DNA of 64,000 bases. It comes from TMP-86 sp039807285. Lineage in GTDB: Bacteria; Pseudomonadota; Gammaproteobacteria; Steroidobacterales; Steroidobacteraceae. The notes beneath the pieces are model-generated. The model was not told the DNA's origin. It did no database searches and saw nothing but the letters and a program-made list of their open reading frames with translations. Location: the NCBI GenBank assembly GCA_044226785.1, contig JBGAGK010000001.1, positions 62,001 to 126,000 of the forward strand. The letters are read 5' to 3'. Below are positions 41,399-51,109 of the stretch, piece by piece; position 1 is the first letter of the stretch; each line of letters begins with the position of its first letter. A program made the position numbers and the translations under genes.

Positions 41399-42763
41399 CT
41401 ACTGGATGCGCGCACCCTGCCGCTTCAGTTCCTGCCGGACCGCGCCCACATCCAGACTGGCGAAGTCCTCCCCGCGCCTCAACGAGACGGCCGCGGCCGT
41501 GCCAGCGCCCTGACCGGACACGGCGCAGCACATCATGTTGCGCACGGCGGCGTGCGAAATGCGATCCCCGCCGATGCATCGGCCGGCGACGATGAGGTGC
41601 CGCACGTTCCTGGGCACCAGAGAGCGATACGGCACGTGGAAGTATCGTCCGGTGGTGGGCAGCACCAGCACACCGTAACCGTCGATGAACTCCGGAAAGA
41701 TGCCGATGGCATCCTCGAAGCGCCCCTGTCCGCGCACATCGGTCTCGGTGAGGTTGTATAGCGCATCGATCTTGCGCGTGTCGCGGATGCCGATGGTCAT
41801 GCCGAAATTCCGCAGCTTCGCCTGTTCGCATCCGGGCATGAAGCGGCGCAGGGCGCTGACCGCATGCAGCGCCTGCCGGCGGCCCTCCATCTCGCCACGC
41901 GTGAGATCCGCGGGATCCGTGCCATCGATCTGCGGCAGGTGCACCAGGTTCAGATAGGTCAGATCACCCTGGTCGCTCACCGCACCCCAGGTTCCCGCAA
42001 TGGTGGAAAGACTCGAAGGAATCAGTCCGGCGGCCACCGCCTGCTTGAACGGCTTGCGCAGGAAGGGTGAGAACAGTGCATCCTCCTTGCCCGTGGTGGT
42101 GATGTCCCATTCGCCATTGCCACGCCAGTCCGCGTAGGTCTGCGGATCGGCCTTGACGGCAGCGATGAAGCGCTGCCTGTCCACGCCGCTCATGGAGAAC
42201 ATCACCGAGGCCGCCATCATCTGTTCGCGCGGAGTCTTGTACACCGGCGCGCCGGCCCGTGCCGCGAGATCCGCATCGCCAGTGGCATCGACGACCCGTC
42301 CGGCCAGGATGGCCTCGCGCCCCGCCTTGCTCTCCGTGATGACGCCACGGATGAGGTCACCTTCGAGGATGGGGGCCACGCACAGCCGGTGCAGGAGCGG
42401 CGTGATGTGCGCCTCGCTCACCAGTTCGTCGGCCACCCACTTGAACATCTCGGCATCCAGCGCATGGCTCAGGGACTGAGGTTCGGGCATGGCCGCACCC
42501 ATGGCCTTCGCCCGTTGCTCGAACTCGATGCCGATCCCTTCGCAATCCACCGTGTGCTCGTGCCGGTACCAGGCAAAGCCTTCGACACCCACCTGCGTGA
42601 TGTTGCCGCCAAAGCAGCCGTTGCGTTCCAGCAATGCGGTGCGTGCGCCGGCACGGGCCGCAGCCAGCGCCGCGGCCAGCCCTCCCGGCCCGCTGCCCAC
42701 CACCAGCACATCGGTGTCGAGGATCACCTCCACCTCGCGTGCGGCCTCGGGCACCTTCTTCAC
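41399..42763 (-). CDS. FAD-dependent oxidoreductase (PF12831 type)
   Basis: The 454-aa flavoprotein begins with a dinucleotide-binding TDVLVVGSGPGGLAAALAAARAG motif (first half shown) and continues with the family's NGCFGGNITQ and VVDATGDADLAARAG segments. A late VAGRCIGGDRISHAAVRNM stretch is typical of FAD_oxidored enzymes. The substrate is unknown. It starts 12 bp after the acuI-like gene on the same strand. An iron-sulfur cluster motif is not evident. Confidence 0.85.
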   Translation of the reverse strand: MKKVPEAAREVEVILDTDVLVVGSGPGGLAAALAAARAGARTALLERNGCFGGNITQVGVEGFAWYRHEHTVDCEGIGIEFEQRAKAMGAAMPEPQSLSHALDAEMFKWVADELVSEAHITPLLHRLCVAPILEGDLIRGVITESKAGREAILAGRVVDATGDADLAARAGAPVYKTPREQMMAASVMFSMSGVDRQRFIAAVKADPQTYADWRGNGEWDITTTGKEDALFSPFLRKPFKQAVAAGLIPSSLSTIAGTWGAVSDQGDLTYLNLVHLPQIDGTDPADLTRGEMEGRRQALHAVSALRRFMPGCEQAKLRNFGMTIGIRDTRKIDALYNLTETDVRGQGRFEDAIGIFPEFIDGYGVLVLPTTGRYFHVPYRSLVPRNVRHLIVAGRCIGGDRISHAAVRNMMCCAVSGQGAGTAAAVSLRRGEDFASLDVGAVRQELKRQGARIQ

Positions 42764-42775
42764 GGAGCGCGATGC

Positions 42776-43759
42776 TCAGCGGTTCACGTCGACGACGACT
42801 CGTCCGCGCACATGCCCCTTGAGGATATCTGCCGCCAGTCCCGGCACATCGCCCAGAGCCGCATCGACGATCATGGCATCGAGCGCATCGGCCGGCAGGT
42901 CGCGCACGATGCGCTTCCATGCCATCAGGCGCCGCTCGCGCGGACACATCACCGAATCGATCCCCAGCAGGTTCACGCTGCGCAGCAGGAAGGGAATCAC
43001 CGTCGATTGCAGCGCACTGCCGCCGGCAAGCCCCACGGCCGCCACACTCGCCCCGTATTTCATCTGCGCCAGCACGCGGGCGAGCGTGTTGCCCCCCACG
43101 GAATCCACGCAGGCGGCCCAGCGTTCGCTCTCCAGCGGCCGCGCCGCCGGGTCGGCGAACGGTGTGCGATCAATGACGGTGCGCGCTCCCAGCCGACGCA
43201 GGTAGTCGTGCGTTTCGGCACGCCCGGTCGAAGCCACCACGTTGTGCCCGAGCCGGGCCAGGATGGCGATGGCCACCGATCCGACACCGCCGGCGGCGCC
43301 CGTCACCAGCACTTCGCCGCCGGCTTTCAGCCCGTGCTCCTCGAGCGCCATCACCGCCAGCATGGCGGTGAACCCGGCGGTTCCGACCGCCATGGCATGA
43401 CGGGCATCCAGCCCGTCCGGCAATGGAACCAGCCAGTCGCCATTCACGCGGGCCAGCTGCGAAAGCCCTCCCCACTGCACCTCGCCGACCCGCCAACCGG
43501 TGAGCACGACGCGATCGCCGGACTTGAAACCCGCGTGGCGGGATTCGCGCACCGTACCGGCGAAATCGATGCCGGGCACATGCGGGTATTTCCTCACCAG
43601 CCCTCCGGCACCGTTGACGATCAGCCCATCCTTGTAGTTGAGCGAGGAATACGCCACCGCCACGGTGACATCGCCGGCCGGCAGCGCCGACTCCTCCATT
43701 TCCTGCACTTGCGCATTGACCTTTCCGCCTGCATTGTCCAGCACCAGTGCCTTGAACAT
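42776..43759 (-). CDS. acuI: NADPH-dependent acrylyl-CoA reductase-like (AcuI/YhdH)
   Basis: The 327-aa zinc-free MDR enzyme has the AcuI/YhdH layout: FKALVLDNAGGKVNAQVQ, LNYKDGLIVNGAGG, PGIDFAGTV, the dinucleotide motif VTGAAGGVGSVAIAILA and an ASTGRAETHDYLRRLGA NADP-binding segment. AcuI reduces acrylyl-CoA to propionyl-CoA. Its operon partner is an uncharacterised FAD oxidoreductase. The start at 43759 is 134 bp from the divergent MFS gene. A different enoyl substrate is possible. Confidence 0.88.
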   Translation of the reverse strand: MFKALVLDNAGGKVNAQVQEMEESALPAGDVTVAVAYSSLNYKDGLIVNGAGGLVRKYPHVPGIDFAGTVRESRHAGFKSGDRVVLTGWRVGEVQWGGLSQLARVNGDWLVPLPDGLDARHAMAVGTAGFTAMLAVMALEEHGLKAGGEVLVTGAAGGVGSVAIAILARLGHNVVASTGRAETHDYLRRLGARTVIDRTPFADPAARPLESERWAACVDSVGGNTLARVLAQMKYGASVAAVGLAGGSALQSTVIPFLLRSVNLLGIDSVMCPRERRLMAWKRIVRDLPADALDAMIVDAALGDVPGLAADILKGHVRGRVVVDVNR

Positions 43760-43892
43760 CGGAACCTCGCTCGTGTTGTATCGCCGCTCGCCCGGGTGCT
43801 AGTGTAAATCCAGCTCCCTTCTTCGGGTATCGTGATCAATGCCGGGTCGCGCAAGGAGCAGCGACCACTTCCATGCTGCCCCGGAGAAAGGC

Positions 43893-45173
43893 ATGACGCG
43901 AGAACAAAGGCGGATCCTCACCCTGGTCGCGATGGTCACCCTCGCGACCTTCATCAACTATTTCGATCGGGGCAATGTGCCCACGGCGGCCCCGCTGATG
44001 CAGGCGGATCTCGGCCTGTCGGCGAGCCAGTTGGGCCTCCTGTTCTCCGCCTTCTACTGGGGTTATGTGCCCTGCCAGCCGGCCACCGGCTGGCTGGCCG
44101 AGCGCTTCGGTGCCCGCGCCGTGCTTGGAGCAGGTGTGGCGCTGTGGTCCGCCGCCACCTTCATGACGGGATTCGCGGGTCAGTTCACCACGCTCCTGAT
44201 GCTTCGCATCCTGCTCGGCATCGGCGAAAGCGTGACCTTTCCAAGCGCCTCGAAACTCATCGCGGATGCGGTGCCGGTGAATCATCTCGGCGTCGCCAAC
44301 GGGGTTCTCGCGTTCGGCTACCTGCTCGGTCCCGCGGCCGGAACGTATGCCGGCGGACATTTGATGGCCCTGCATGGGTGGCGCCCGATATTCCTGCTGT
44401 TCGGTGCGCTGTCGGCACTGTGGATACTGCCCTGGTCGCGCACCCGGTTGCCGCCACCGGTGAACCCGGAAGCAGCCGCACAGCCACAACCGGATTTCGG
44501 AGAGCTTCTGCGCCAGCGTGGCCTGTGGGGCACTTTCATCGGGCACTTCTCTTCGAACTACTGCTACTACTTCATCGTCTCCTGGCTGCCCTTTTTCATG
44601 GTGAAAGCGCGCGGCTACTCCATGGAGCGCATGTCGGACTTCCTGACCTATGCGTACATGATCAATGCCGTTGCGGCGCTGCTCTCGGGCTGGCTCACGG
44701 ACCGATGGATCCGCAGGGGCGGAAGCACCAATCTGGCCTACAAGTCGGTGATGGGCGTGGCCCATCTGGGTGGCATCGCCTGCATGCTGGGCGTGGTGCT
44801 GTTGCCCGAATCCGGCTCGCTTGTCTCGCTGTTCGTGTTCCAGCTGATCGCCGGCGCTTCCTACCCCGGCATCTACGCCATCCCGCAGATCATGGCCGGC
44901 TCGCACGCCACCGGGCGATGGGTGGGATTGCAGAATGCGGTGGGCAACTGCGCAGGCTTCATCGCTCCTGCCGTCACGGGCATGCTGGTGGACCGGACCG
45001 GGCGGTTCGATCTGGCATTCGGCATCGCCGCCGCGGTAAGTCTGGCGGGATTTGTCGGCTGGGTGATCATCCTGCCCCGGATCGCGCCCCTGCGCTGGAG
45101 CGCGAGCAGCCTCGCATCGGGCGCAACTCCGGCTTTGGGGCTGCAGGCCCCGAACGGTTCAGAAAAACGCTGA
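43893..45173 (+). CDS. MFS transporter, ACS (anion:cation symporter)-like
   Basis: The 426-aa, 12-helix transporter has MVTLATFINYFDRGNVPTAAPLM, a signature of organic-anion symporters related to the galactonate and glucarate transporters. I chose the ATG at 43893 with GGAGAAAGG ahead; the longer frame starts at 43839. It lies divergent to acuI, with which it shares a 133-bp control region. Its substrate may be an organic acid related to the acuI/FAD-oxidoreductase unit, but that is inference. The last 15 bp overlap the hydrolase gene on the other strand. Confidence 0.9.
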   Translation: MTREQRRILTLVAMVTLATFINYFDRGNVPTAAPLMQADLGLSASQLGLLFSAFYWGYVPCQPATGWLAERFGARAVLGAGVALWSAATFMTGFAGQFTTLLMLRILLGIGESVTFPSASKLIADAVPVNHLGVANGVLAFGYLLGPAAGTYAGGHLMALHGWRPIFLLFGALSALWILPWSRTRLPPPVNPEAAAQPQPDFGELLRQRGLWGTFIGHFSSNYCYYFIVSWLPFFMVKARGYSMERMSDFLTYAYMINAVAALLSGWLTDRWIRRGGSTNLAYKSVMGVAHLGGIACMLGVVLLPESGSLVSLFVFQLIAGASYPGIYAIPQIMAGSHATGRWVGLQNAVGNCAGFIAPAVTGMLVDRTGRFDLAFGIAAAVSLAGFVGWVIILPRIAPLRWSASSLASGATPALGLQAPNGSEKR

Positions 45174-45953
45174 CAGGGCTCCTGCAAGTTCCCAGGGCCG
45201 CTCCACCATGAGCATGTGACCCGCACCGGCCACCTGCACCAGCTTCGATCCGGGCACAGCGGAGGCAAGCGCGCGGGCATTCTTCAGGGGTGTCATCTGG
45301 TCGAGCTCACCGTTCACGATCAGGCAGGGTGATCTCACCCGCGCCGCATCAGCCAGGCCCTCACGATAGGCATTGCAGGCTGCAAGGTCCGCATGCAGCA
45401 CGCCCGGTGCAGCGCGCTCCAGGATGCGCGCGCCGGCGCCGGTCATCCACGCGCCCGGAAGGGCACATCCGCCCAGTGCGGCATCGAACCCGTGTCCCCA
45501 CAGGTTCACCATGTCGATGGCCGCGGAGTCATTCGCGGCCGCCGCGGCCAGCAGGTCGGGATGCACCGGCATGGCAGCCGCCGCTCCCACCAGCACCACC
45601 TTGAGCACAGCCTCAGGTTCCTGAGCCGCTGCACGCAAGGCAATGAGTGCGCCCATGGAATGCCCGATGAGCAGCGCCGGACCTGCCGCCTGCGCACGCA
45701 GCAGCTCCAGCAGCCAGTGTGCCGATGCGGCGATCGAACCCAAAGGCTCTCCGGCGGACTGGCCATGGCCAGGCAGATCCAGCGCCAGGACATTCCAGCC
45801 GTGAAAGGCCAGCCAGCGGCTCTGCAACGCCCAGATGGTGTGATCCATGCCGGCACCGTGCACGAACACGGCCAGTGGCTGGGAGGGTCGATGAGTGCGC
45901 CCGCCGTGGGCAGCGTACACCGGGCGGCCGTCGAGAAGGATGGGTGAGGGCAT
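45159..45953 (-). CDS. Alpha/beta-fold hydrolase paired with metY
   Basis: The 264-aa hydrolase has a FVHGAGMDHTIW oxyanion segment, the nucleophile elbow GHSMGAL, the acid segment NGELDQMTP and a terminal AGAGHMLMVE catalytic histidine. It starts 2 bp after the metY stop, so the pair is one operon. It is too short to be homoserine O-acetyltransferase (MetX), so its role with metY is not clear. Confidence 0.88.
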   Translation of the reverse strand: MPSPILLDGRPVYAAHGGRTHRPSQPLAVFVHGAGMDHTIWALQSRWLAFHGWNVLALDLPGHGQSAGEPLGSIAASAHWLLELLRAQAAGPALLIGHSMGALIALRAAAQEPEAVLKVVLVGAAAAMPVHPDLLAAAAANDSAAIDMVNLWGHGFDAALGGCALPGAWMTGAGARILERAAPGVLHADLAACNAYREGLADAARVRSPCLIVNGELDQMTPLKNARALASAVPGSKLVQVAGAGHMLMVERPWELAGALSAFF

Positions 45954-45955
45954 GC

Positions 45956-47251
45956 TCAGCTCCGGGACGCGGCGCGAAGCGCCTGCCTCAGGTCTGCGAT
46001 GATGTCCTGCGCAGATTCGATACCCACGGACATGCGCACCATGTCCTCTCCGATGCCGGCATTCGCCAGTTGTTCTGCGCTCATCTGCTGATGCGTGGTG
46101 GTGGCGGGGTGAATGACCAGCGTGCGCGCGTCCCCCACATTGGCCAGATGCCGGGCGAGCCGCATCGACTCGATCAACCGCGCACCGGCGGCCCGCCCTC
46201 CCTTCACGCCAAAACTGATCATCGAACCCGCGCCCCTGGGCAGGAGACGTGTGGCCAGTTCATGATCCGGATGCGAGGGCAGGCTCGGGTGCAGGACCCA
46301 GGCAACCGCAGGGCTGGATTGCAGGAATTCGAGCACGGCTGCGGTGTTCTCCATGTGTCGCTGCATGCGCAGGCTCAGGGTCTCCACGCCCTGCAGGAGA
46401 TGAAAGGCGTTCATGGGTGACATGCACGCGCCGAACTGGCGCAGGCCCTCCGTGCGGGCACGCATGATGAGCGCCAGCGGGCCGAACTGTTCGGAAAACA
46501 CGATGCCCTGATAACCTGGCACCGGCTGGGTCAGGGTCGGAAACTTGCCGGACCGTTCCCAGTCGAACCGCCCGCCATCGATGAGCGCCCCGCCGACGGC
46601 GATGCCGTGCCCGCCCATCCACTTGGTCAACGACTGGATCACCAGGTCCGCACCCAGATCCATCGGGCGGCACAGATACGGCGTGGCAAAGGTGCCATCG
46701 ACCAGCAATGGAATGCCGGCGCCGTGCGCGATGTCGGCCAACGCGGGAATGTCCAGGACCTCGAGACCCGGGTTTCCGATGGTCTCGCCGATGATCAACC
46801 TCGTTTCCGTGCGCAGGGCAGCGCGAAAGCCGTCCAGGTCACGTGGCTTGACGAAACTCGTGGTGATGCCGAAGCGCGGCAATGTGTGTGACAGCAGGTT
46901 CATGGTCCCGCCGTACAGCGAGGCCGAGGCCACGACGTGATTCCCCGCACCGAGCAGCGTGGCAATGGCCAGGTGTGTCGCCGCCATGCCGCTCGCCGTG
47001 CACACCGCACCGACCCCGCCCTCCAGTGCCGCCACCCGTTCCTCCAGCACTGCCACCGTGGGGTTGGAAATCCGGCTGTAGACATGCCCCGGGCGCTCCA
47101 GATTGAACAACGAAGCCGCGCTTTCGGTGTCCCCGAACACGTACGAGGTCGTCTGGTAGATCGGCACGGCACTTGCTCCGTGCACCGGGTCCGGATGATG
47201 CCCCGCGTGCAGGCTCAGCGTGTCGAAACCGGGAGGTTTGGGTGTCGCCAT
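45956..47251 (-). CDS. metY: O-acetylhomoserine sulfhydrylase
   Basis: The PLP enzyme makes homocysteine (or methionine) from O-acetylhomoserine and sulfide (or methanethiol). The 431-aa protein starts GFDTLSLHAGHHPDP, a classic MetY opening, and has the Schiff-base K210 in QSLTKWMGGHG, YSRISNPT and a terminal IGIESAQDII-type end. It is near the sulfate operon only in the broad sense (about 25 kb) but fits the same sulfur assimilation theme. No metX is in the window. Confidence 0.93.
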   Translation of the reverse strand: MATPKPPGFDTLSLHAGHHPDPVHGASAVPIYQTTSYVFGDTESAASLFNLERPGHVYSRISNPTVAVLEERVAALEGGVGAVCTASGMAATHLAIATLLGAGNHVVASASLYGGTMNLLSHTLPRFGITTSFVKPRDLDGFRAALRTETRLIIGETIGNPGLEVLDIPALADIAHGAGIPLLVDGTFATPYLCRPMDLGADLVIQSLTKWMGGHGIAVGGALIDGGRFDWERSGKFPTLTQPVPGYQGIVFSEQFGPLALIMRARTEGLRQFGACMSPMNAFHLLQGVETLSLRMQRHMENTAAVLEFLQSSPAVAWVLHPSLPSHPDHELATRLLPRGAGSMISFGVKGGRAAGARLIESMRLARHLANVGDARTLVIHPATTTHQQMSAEQLANAGIGEDMVRMSVGIESAQDIIADLRQALRAASRS

Positions 47252-47311
47252 TGTCCGTTACCGCGAATCAGAGGCTAAAGTATACGTTCGCGACAATCCG
47301 AAAGGTGACCC

Positions 47312-47830
47312 ATGATCGTGGCGGAATCTCCGCTCAGACTTCTGGCCGGCGCGGCCTGGCTCGCATTGATCCTGATGCTGCAGGCTCTGGTGCCAGCCCA
47401 TGCGGCCCAGGCGGCGCGTGTGGAAGCACGATCGAAAACGTACCTCGCGGTCGGTCTGCTGGCTGGCGATCGCATGACCATCCACCTGAGCCGTCTGCTC
47501 GACAACACGCCCGTTCATGATGCCGCGATCGAGGTCCAGGTTCGCGGCCTGGATCTGAAGGCCATCGCACAGCCGGACGGAAGCTACGAGGTACGCGACC
47601 CCGGACTCGCAGCACAGGGACCCGCGATCGTGGCGTTTCTGGTCAGGCAGGGCGAAACAGGCGAAAAACTGGTTGGTGCGCTGGAAGGATCCGGATCGAA
47701 ACAGTCCAGTCCCCACGAAGGCCAGACACGACAGCTCCTGTGGTGGGTGCTGAACTTCGCGGTCTGCATCGGGCTGCTGGTCCTGATCTCAAGACGGCGC
47801 AAGGCTGCTGCTGCGCGCAGTCAGGACTGA
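47312..47830 (+). CDS. Hypothetical exported protein with C-terminal membrane anchor
   Basis: The 172-aa protein has a signal peptide (about 1-33, PAHAAQAA), a single folded domain (about 35-120) and a C-terminal helix (about 143-160) followed by a basic RRRKAAAARSQ end. The domain reads DAAIEVQVRGLDLKAIAQPDG then YEVRDPGL, similar in style to small periplasmic domains that precede RND adaptor proteins, but I cannot name the family. An AAAGGTGA lies 6 nt before the ATG. It converges on the BamA-like gene with 7 bp between stops. Confidence 0.7.
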   Translation: MIVAESPLRLLAGAAWLALILMLQALVPAHAAQAARVEARSKTYLAVGLLAGDRMTIHLSRLLDNTPVHDAAIEVQVRGLDLKAIAQPDGSYEVRDPGLAAQGPAIVAFLVRQGETGEKLVGALEGSGSKQSSPHEGQTRQLLWWVLNFAVCIGLLVLISRRRKAAAARSQD

Positions 47831-47837
47831 CGCCGCT

Positions 47838-49514
47838 TCAGAAACTCTGCTTGGTCTCCACCAGGACCTGGAGCTTCCTCACTCCTTGCTGTCTGGTCAG
47901 CGGATAGGCGAAATCGATATGCAGCACATTGCCCAGGCCCGAGCGGGTGTTGCCGAACCGCAGGCCGATCCCGACATCACCCAGCATGCCTGCATTGCTG
48001 TCGCCCACGGCATCATGTCCCCACGTCCGCCCGGCGTCGGCAAACAGGGCGGCGCCGAACCGGGCGAGGCGGAACGGATACCACTGGGTGTAGAAGCGCT
48101 GCTCCACGGTCAACAGGGCCCGCGAGGTTCCCGCCTCGAATCGCAGCGGATAGCCCCGCAAGCCGTTGTCACCGCCCAGAAGGAGCTGGCCCTCCGGATC
48201 CAGCGCATGCACCACGGTGCCTCCCAGGGACAGGTAGAGCACGCGGTCGTCCCGCCATCGCCAGTAATACTGACCGGTGCCGTCCAGCATCAGGTTGCGG
48301 GCCTTGCCTGATTCCACCCGCGTGGTCAGCGAGGAAGCGAAAAAGAGCTGGGTCAGCGGGCTCAGCTCCATCCCCTTGAGCACACTGGCGTTCAAGATCA
48401 GCCCGTTGCGCGTCGCGCCCAATGATGTGCTGCCATATCCCAGTTCGACATTGAAGCGGGTTCCCAGATAAAGATCCTCGGTGCGGCCGATCTGGTTCAG
48501 GTCACCGACCTTGCTGTAGGCATCCTGGATCATGCCGAAGCCCACGTAGGGATAGGACAGGGTTCTCGAGGGCGGCAGGATTCGCGCTGTCAGCCCTGTG
48601 GGCGCCTGCCGGAATACGTTCCGGTCATACCGCATGCCACCGGTCCATCGTTTGACCCAGCCATCCACAAGGCCGCTGGAAAATCCCCCGCCCATCTCGA
48701 AGGAATCCTCGTCCTGGTGAATCTGATCGACGATCCTGCCGCGGTTGTAGCGCGACACGGTGCGGTCGAACTGCCGGGTCCTGAACGTCGAACTCCAGCG
48801 TGTATCCAGCGAATAGAATGGCTGTCCGAACGAGAGCGCCCGGTCCGAGCCGTCGTTTGAATCGGCATAGACAGCACCGAGTGTCCAGTGCGATCCAAAC
48901 AGGTTGGGGTCCCGGTACTCGAATGCCGTGCTGGTGCGATCGACATTGCTGCCATGGGAGATCTGGATTTTCTTTCCCCAGCCGAACAGATTGGTCTCTT
49001 CCAGCTCGAATCGCGAGGAATTGGTGCCACCGGTGCGCCCGAAGGAAATGCCCGGGCTCAAGGTCCAGACATCCTTGGTGATGACCTTGATGTCCACCTG
49101 CCCGTTCTCGTACCGCACGGGTACCACGCGCGCGTCGTACAGGAAACTCAGGGTCCGGAGATTCCGCTCGGTCTCGGCCAGCTTTCGCGGATCGTACCGT
49201 TCTCCCTCCCGGAACAGCAGTTGCGCACGAATGGTATCGGCCCGGGTACGCACATGCAGATCGTTGGCCAGCCGATACAGCGCATTGTCCTCACGCCGGT
49301 CCGATTCATCGAATATCTGCCGGGGCTCGATCACGATCCTGCGGATCACCGCCCCTTGCGCCTGCATCTGCTCGTCGCTGGGCAGGCCGGCGGGCCGCGG
49401 TTCGCTGATGCGGGTCCTTTCGGTGTCGGTGAGTTTGGCAGCATCGGCCGTAACAGCAGCGCCGAACCCGAACAGGAGGGCGGTCAGGAGGGTGTGAATG
49501 GAACGTGCGCGCAT
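47838..49514 (-). CDS. BamA/TamA-type outer-membrane protein with POTRA-like domain
   Basis: The 558-aa protein has a signal peptide (about 1-25), a POTRA-type domain (about 55-140, with YDPRKLAETERNLRTLSFL and a following VDIKVITKDVW) and a C-terminal 16-strand D15/Omp85 barrel, ending in the aromatic F of KQSF, as outer-membrane barrels do. A barrel-lid GGDNGLRGYP is the Omp85 VRGY-like motif. With a single POTRA and shorter length it is closer to the ShlB/TamA-like single-POTRA proteins than to BamA itself. The partner is unknown. Start at 49514 (ATG); the longer frame to 49649 lies in the adjacent gene. Confidence 0.85.
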   Translation of the reverse strand: MRARSIHTLLTALLFGFGAAVTADAAKLTDTERTRISEPRPAGLPSDEQMQAQGAVIRRIVIEPRQIFDESDRREDNALYRLANDLHVRTRADTIRAQLLFREGERYDPRKLAETERNLRTLSFLYDARVVPVRYENGQVDIKVITKDVWTLSPGISFGRTGGTNSSRFELEETNLFGWGKKIQISHGSNVDRTSTAFEYRDPNLFGSHWTLGAVYADSNDGSDRALSFGQPFYSLDTRWSSTFRTRQFDRTVSRYNRGRIVDQIHQDEDSFEMGGGFSSGLVDGWVKRWTGGMRYDRNVFRQAPTGLTARILPPSRTLSYPYVGFGMIQDAYSKVGDLNQIGRTEDLYLGTRFNVELGYGSTSLGATRNGLILNASVLKGMELSPLTQLFFASSLTTRVESGKARNLMLDGTGQYYWRWRDDRVLYLSLGGTVVHALDPEGQLLLGGDNGLRGYPLRFEAGTSRALLTVEQRFYTQWYPFRLARFGAALFADAGRTWGHDAVGDSNAGMLGDVGIGLRFGNTRSGLGNVLHIDFAYPLTRQQGVRKLQVLVETKQSF

Positions 49515-49557
49515 GACTTGCCTGGCCGGGCGCTGGTGCCGCCGCTCCGGGCCGACC

Positions 49558-50532
49558 TCAGGGGAGGAGAACGGTGCACCCGGTGGTCTTGCGCGCTTCC
49601 AGGTCCCGGTGCGCCTGTGCTGCATCGGCCAGCCGGTAACGCTGGCCAATCCGGATCTTCACCTGCCCGCTGCCGACGACCTCGAACAGTTCCCGCGCAC
49701 ACGCCGCAAGTCGTGCCGGAGTGGCAACGTAGTGGAAAAGGGTTGGCCGGGTCAGGAACAGCGAGCCGCGTTTGCTCAGCTCCAGCGGAGCAATGGGCGG
49801 AACCGGACCGGTGGAGTTGCCGTAGGTGGCCATCATGCCCAGCGGCGCCAGGCAGTCGAGAGAAGCCATGAAGCTGTCCTTGCCCAGGGAATCGTAAACC
49901 GCGGCCACCCCCTTGCCGCCCGTGAATTCCCTGACTCTCGCGGTGAAATCGCTGTTGTTGGTGACCAGGACGAGATCGCATCCCAGCTCGCGCGCAATCG
50001 CGGCCTTGGCTTCGCTCCCCACGGTGCCGATGACCCGGGCGCCGAGCCGCTTGGCCCATTGCACGGCAATCGAACCCACTCCGCCCGCGGCGGCATGGAT
50101 CAACACGGTCTCGCCGCGCCTGACCCGATGAGTGGTGCGCAGCAGATACTGGGCGGTCATGCCCTTGAGCATCATCGCGGCCGCCTGCTCGTCACTGACC
50201 GAATCCGGCACGCGCACCAGCCGGTTGGCCGGTACATTGCGCAGTTCGCAATAGGCGCCGGGAAAATTCAGCGCATACGCCACCCGCATGCCCACCGCCA
50301 GCGACCGGACGCGCGGGCCGACGGCGGTGATGGCGCCCGCGGCCTCCCGGCCCAGCACGGCCGGCAATTTCAGCGGATACAGCCCCGTGCGGTCATAGAC
50401 ATCGATGAAATTCAGGCCGATGGCGCCGTGGCGGACCTGTACCTCACCGGGTCCCGGTGCTGGCACCTCGATGTCCTCATGGGACAGGTTCTCCGGACCA
50501 CCGGTCTCGCGCAGGATGATTACCTTGGCCAT
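49558..50532 (-). CDS. qor: NADPH:quinone oxidoreductase (zinc-free MDR)
   Basis: The 324-aa enzyme reduces quinones with NADPH. It opens with VIILRETGGPENL and contains GLNFIDVYDRTGLYP, GREAAGAITAVG and the cofactor motif IHAAAGGVGSIAVQWAK, all typical of Qor. Length and lack of zinc cysteines match. It lies 43 bp upstream of the BamA-like gene on the same strand. No specific substrate is suggested by the neighbours. Confidence 0.93.
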   Translation of the reverse strand: MAKVIILRETGGPENLSHEDIEVPAPGPGEVQVRHGAIGLNFIDVYDRTGLYPLKLPAVLGREAAGAITAVGPRVRSLAVGMRVAYALNFPGAYCELRNVPANRLVRVPDSVSDEQAAAMMLKGMTAQYLLRTTHRVRRGETVLIHAAAGGVGSIAVQWAKRLGARVIGTVGSEAKAAIARELGCDLVLVTNNSDFTARVREFTGGKGVAAVYDSLGKDSFMASLDCLAPLGMMATYGNSTGPVPPIAPLELSKRGSLFLTRPTLFHYVATPARLAACARELFEVVGSGQVKIRIGQRYRLADAAQAHRDLEARKTTGCTVLLP

Positions 50533-50581
50533 GCCACCTCCTTCGAGTCGCGCATGTTAGCAACAACCGGCCCGGGCATGG

Positions 50582-50920
50582 TTACAGGGCGGCGTTGTCG
50601 CTCTCCCCCGTGCGGATCCGAAGCGCGCGCTCGATGTCCGTGATGAAAATCTTGCCATCGCCAACCTTGCCGGTCCTGGCCGCTCCGGCGATCGCCTCCA
50701 CCACCTGATCCACCAGATCATTGCGCACTGCCACTTCGACCCGCGTCTTGGGTACGAAGTCCACTACATATTCGGCTCCGCGATACAGCTCGGTATGCCC
50801 GCGTTGCCGTCCGAAGCCCTTGACCTCGGTCACCGTCATGCCGGAGACGCCGATATCCGACAACGCCGAGCGCACGTCGTCGAGCTTGAAGGGTTTGATG
50901 ATGGCAGTGATCAGTTTCAT
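50582..50920 (-). CDS. glnB: Nitrogen regulatory protein PII
   Basis: The 112-aa PII signal protein senses 2-oxoglutarate and ATP/ADP and controls ammonium assimilation. It has the T-loop with the uridylylation site Y51 (ELYRGAEYVV), the opening MKLITAIIKPFKLDDVRSAL and the C-terminal GDGKIFITDIERALRIRTGE. Start at 50920; the longer frame to 51058 is a shadow. There is no ammonium transporter gene beside it, so glnB is used, though glnK is possible. I saw no sigma-54 promoter upstream. Confidence 0.95.
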   Translation of the reverse strand: MKLITAIIKPFKLDDVRSALSDIGVSGMTVTEVKGFGRQRGHTELYRGAEYVVDFVPKTRVEVAVRNDLVDQVVEAIAGAARTGKVGDGKIFITDIERALRIRTGESDNAAL

Positions 50921-51109
50921 GGTCCGCTCCCGTGCATTTGAGTTTTGCCGTTGGGCCGATTTGTCTGCATCATTCGTGCCCATGTCCTCCCGGCTACACA
51001 GTATCAGAGAGTTGGCGAAATGGCCCGGCCGGCCGCTCCATTCCCTGCACCGCATCATTGCATGGGCGTTAGACTACGCCCCGACAAGGTGCAGGATCGG
51101 GTCAAAACC

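Noticed and set aside
47252..47311. A SAM riboswitch ahead of metY
   Set aside because: The gap to the divergent gene is only 60 bp, too short for the aptamer.
50921..51109. A sigma-54 promoter ahead of the PII gene
   Set aside because: No TGGCAC-N5-TTGC-like pair was found on the minus strand in this space.
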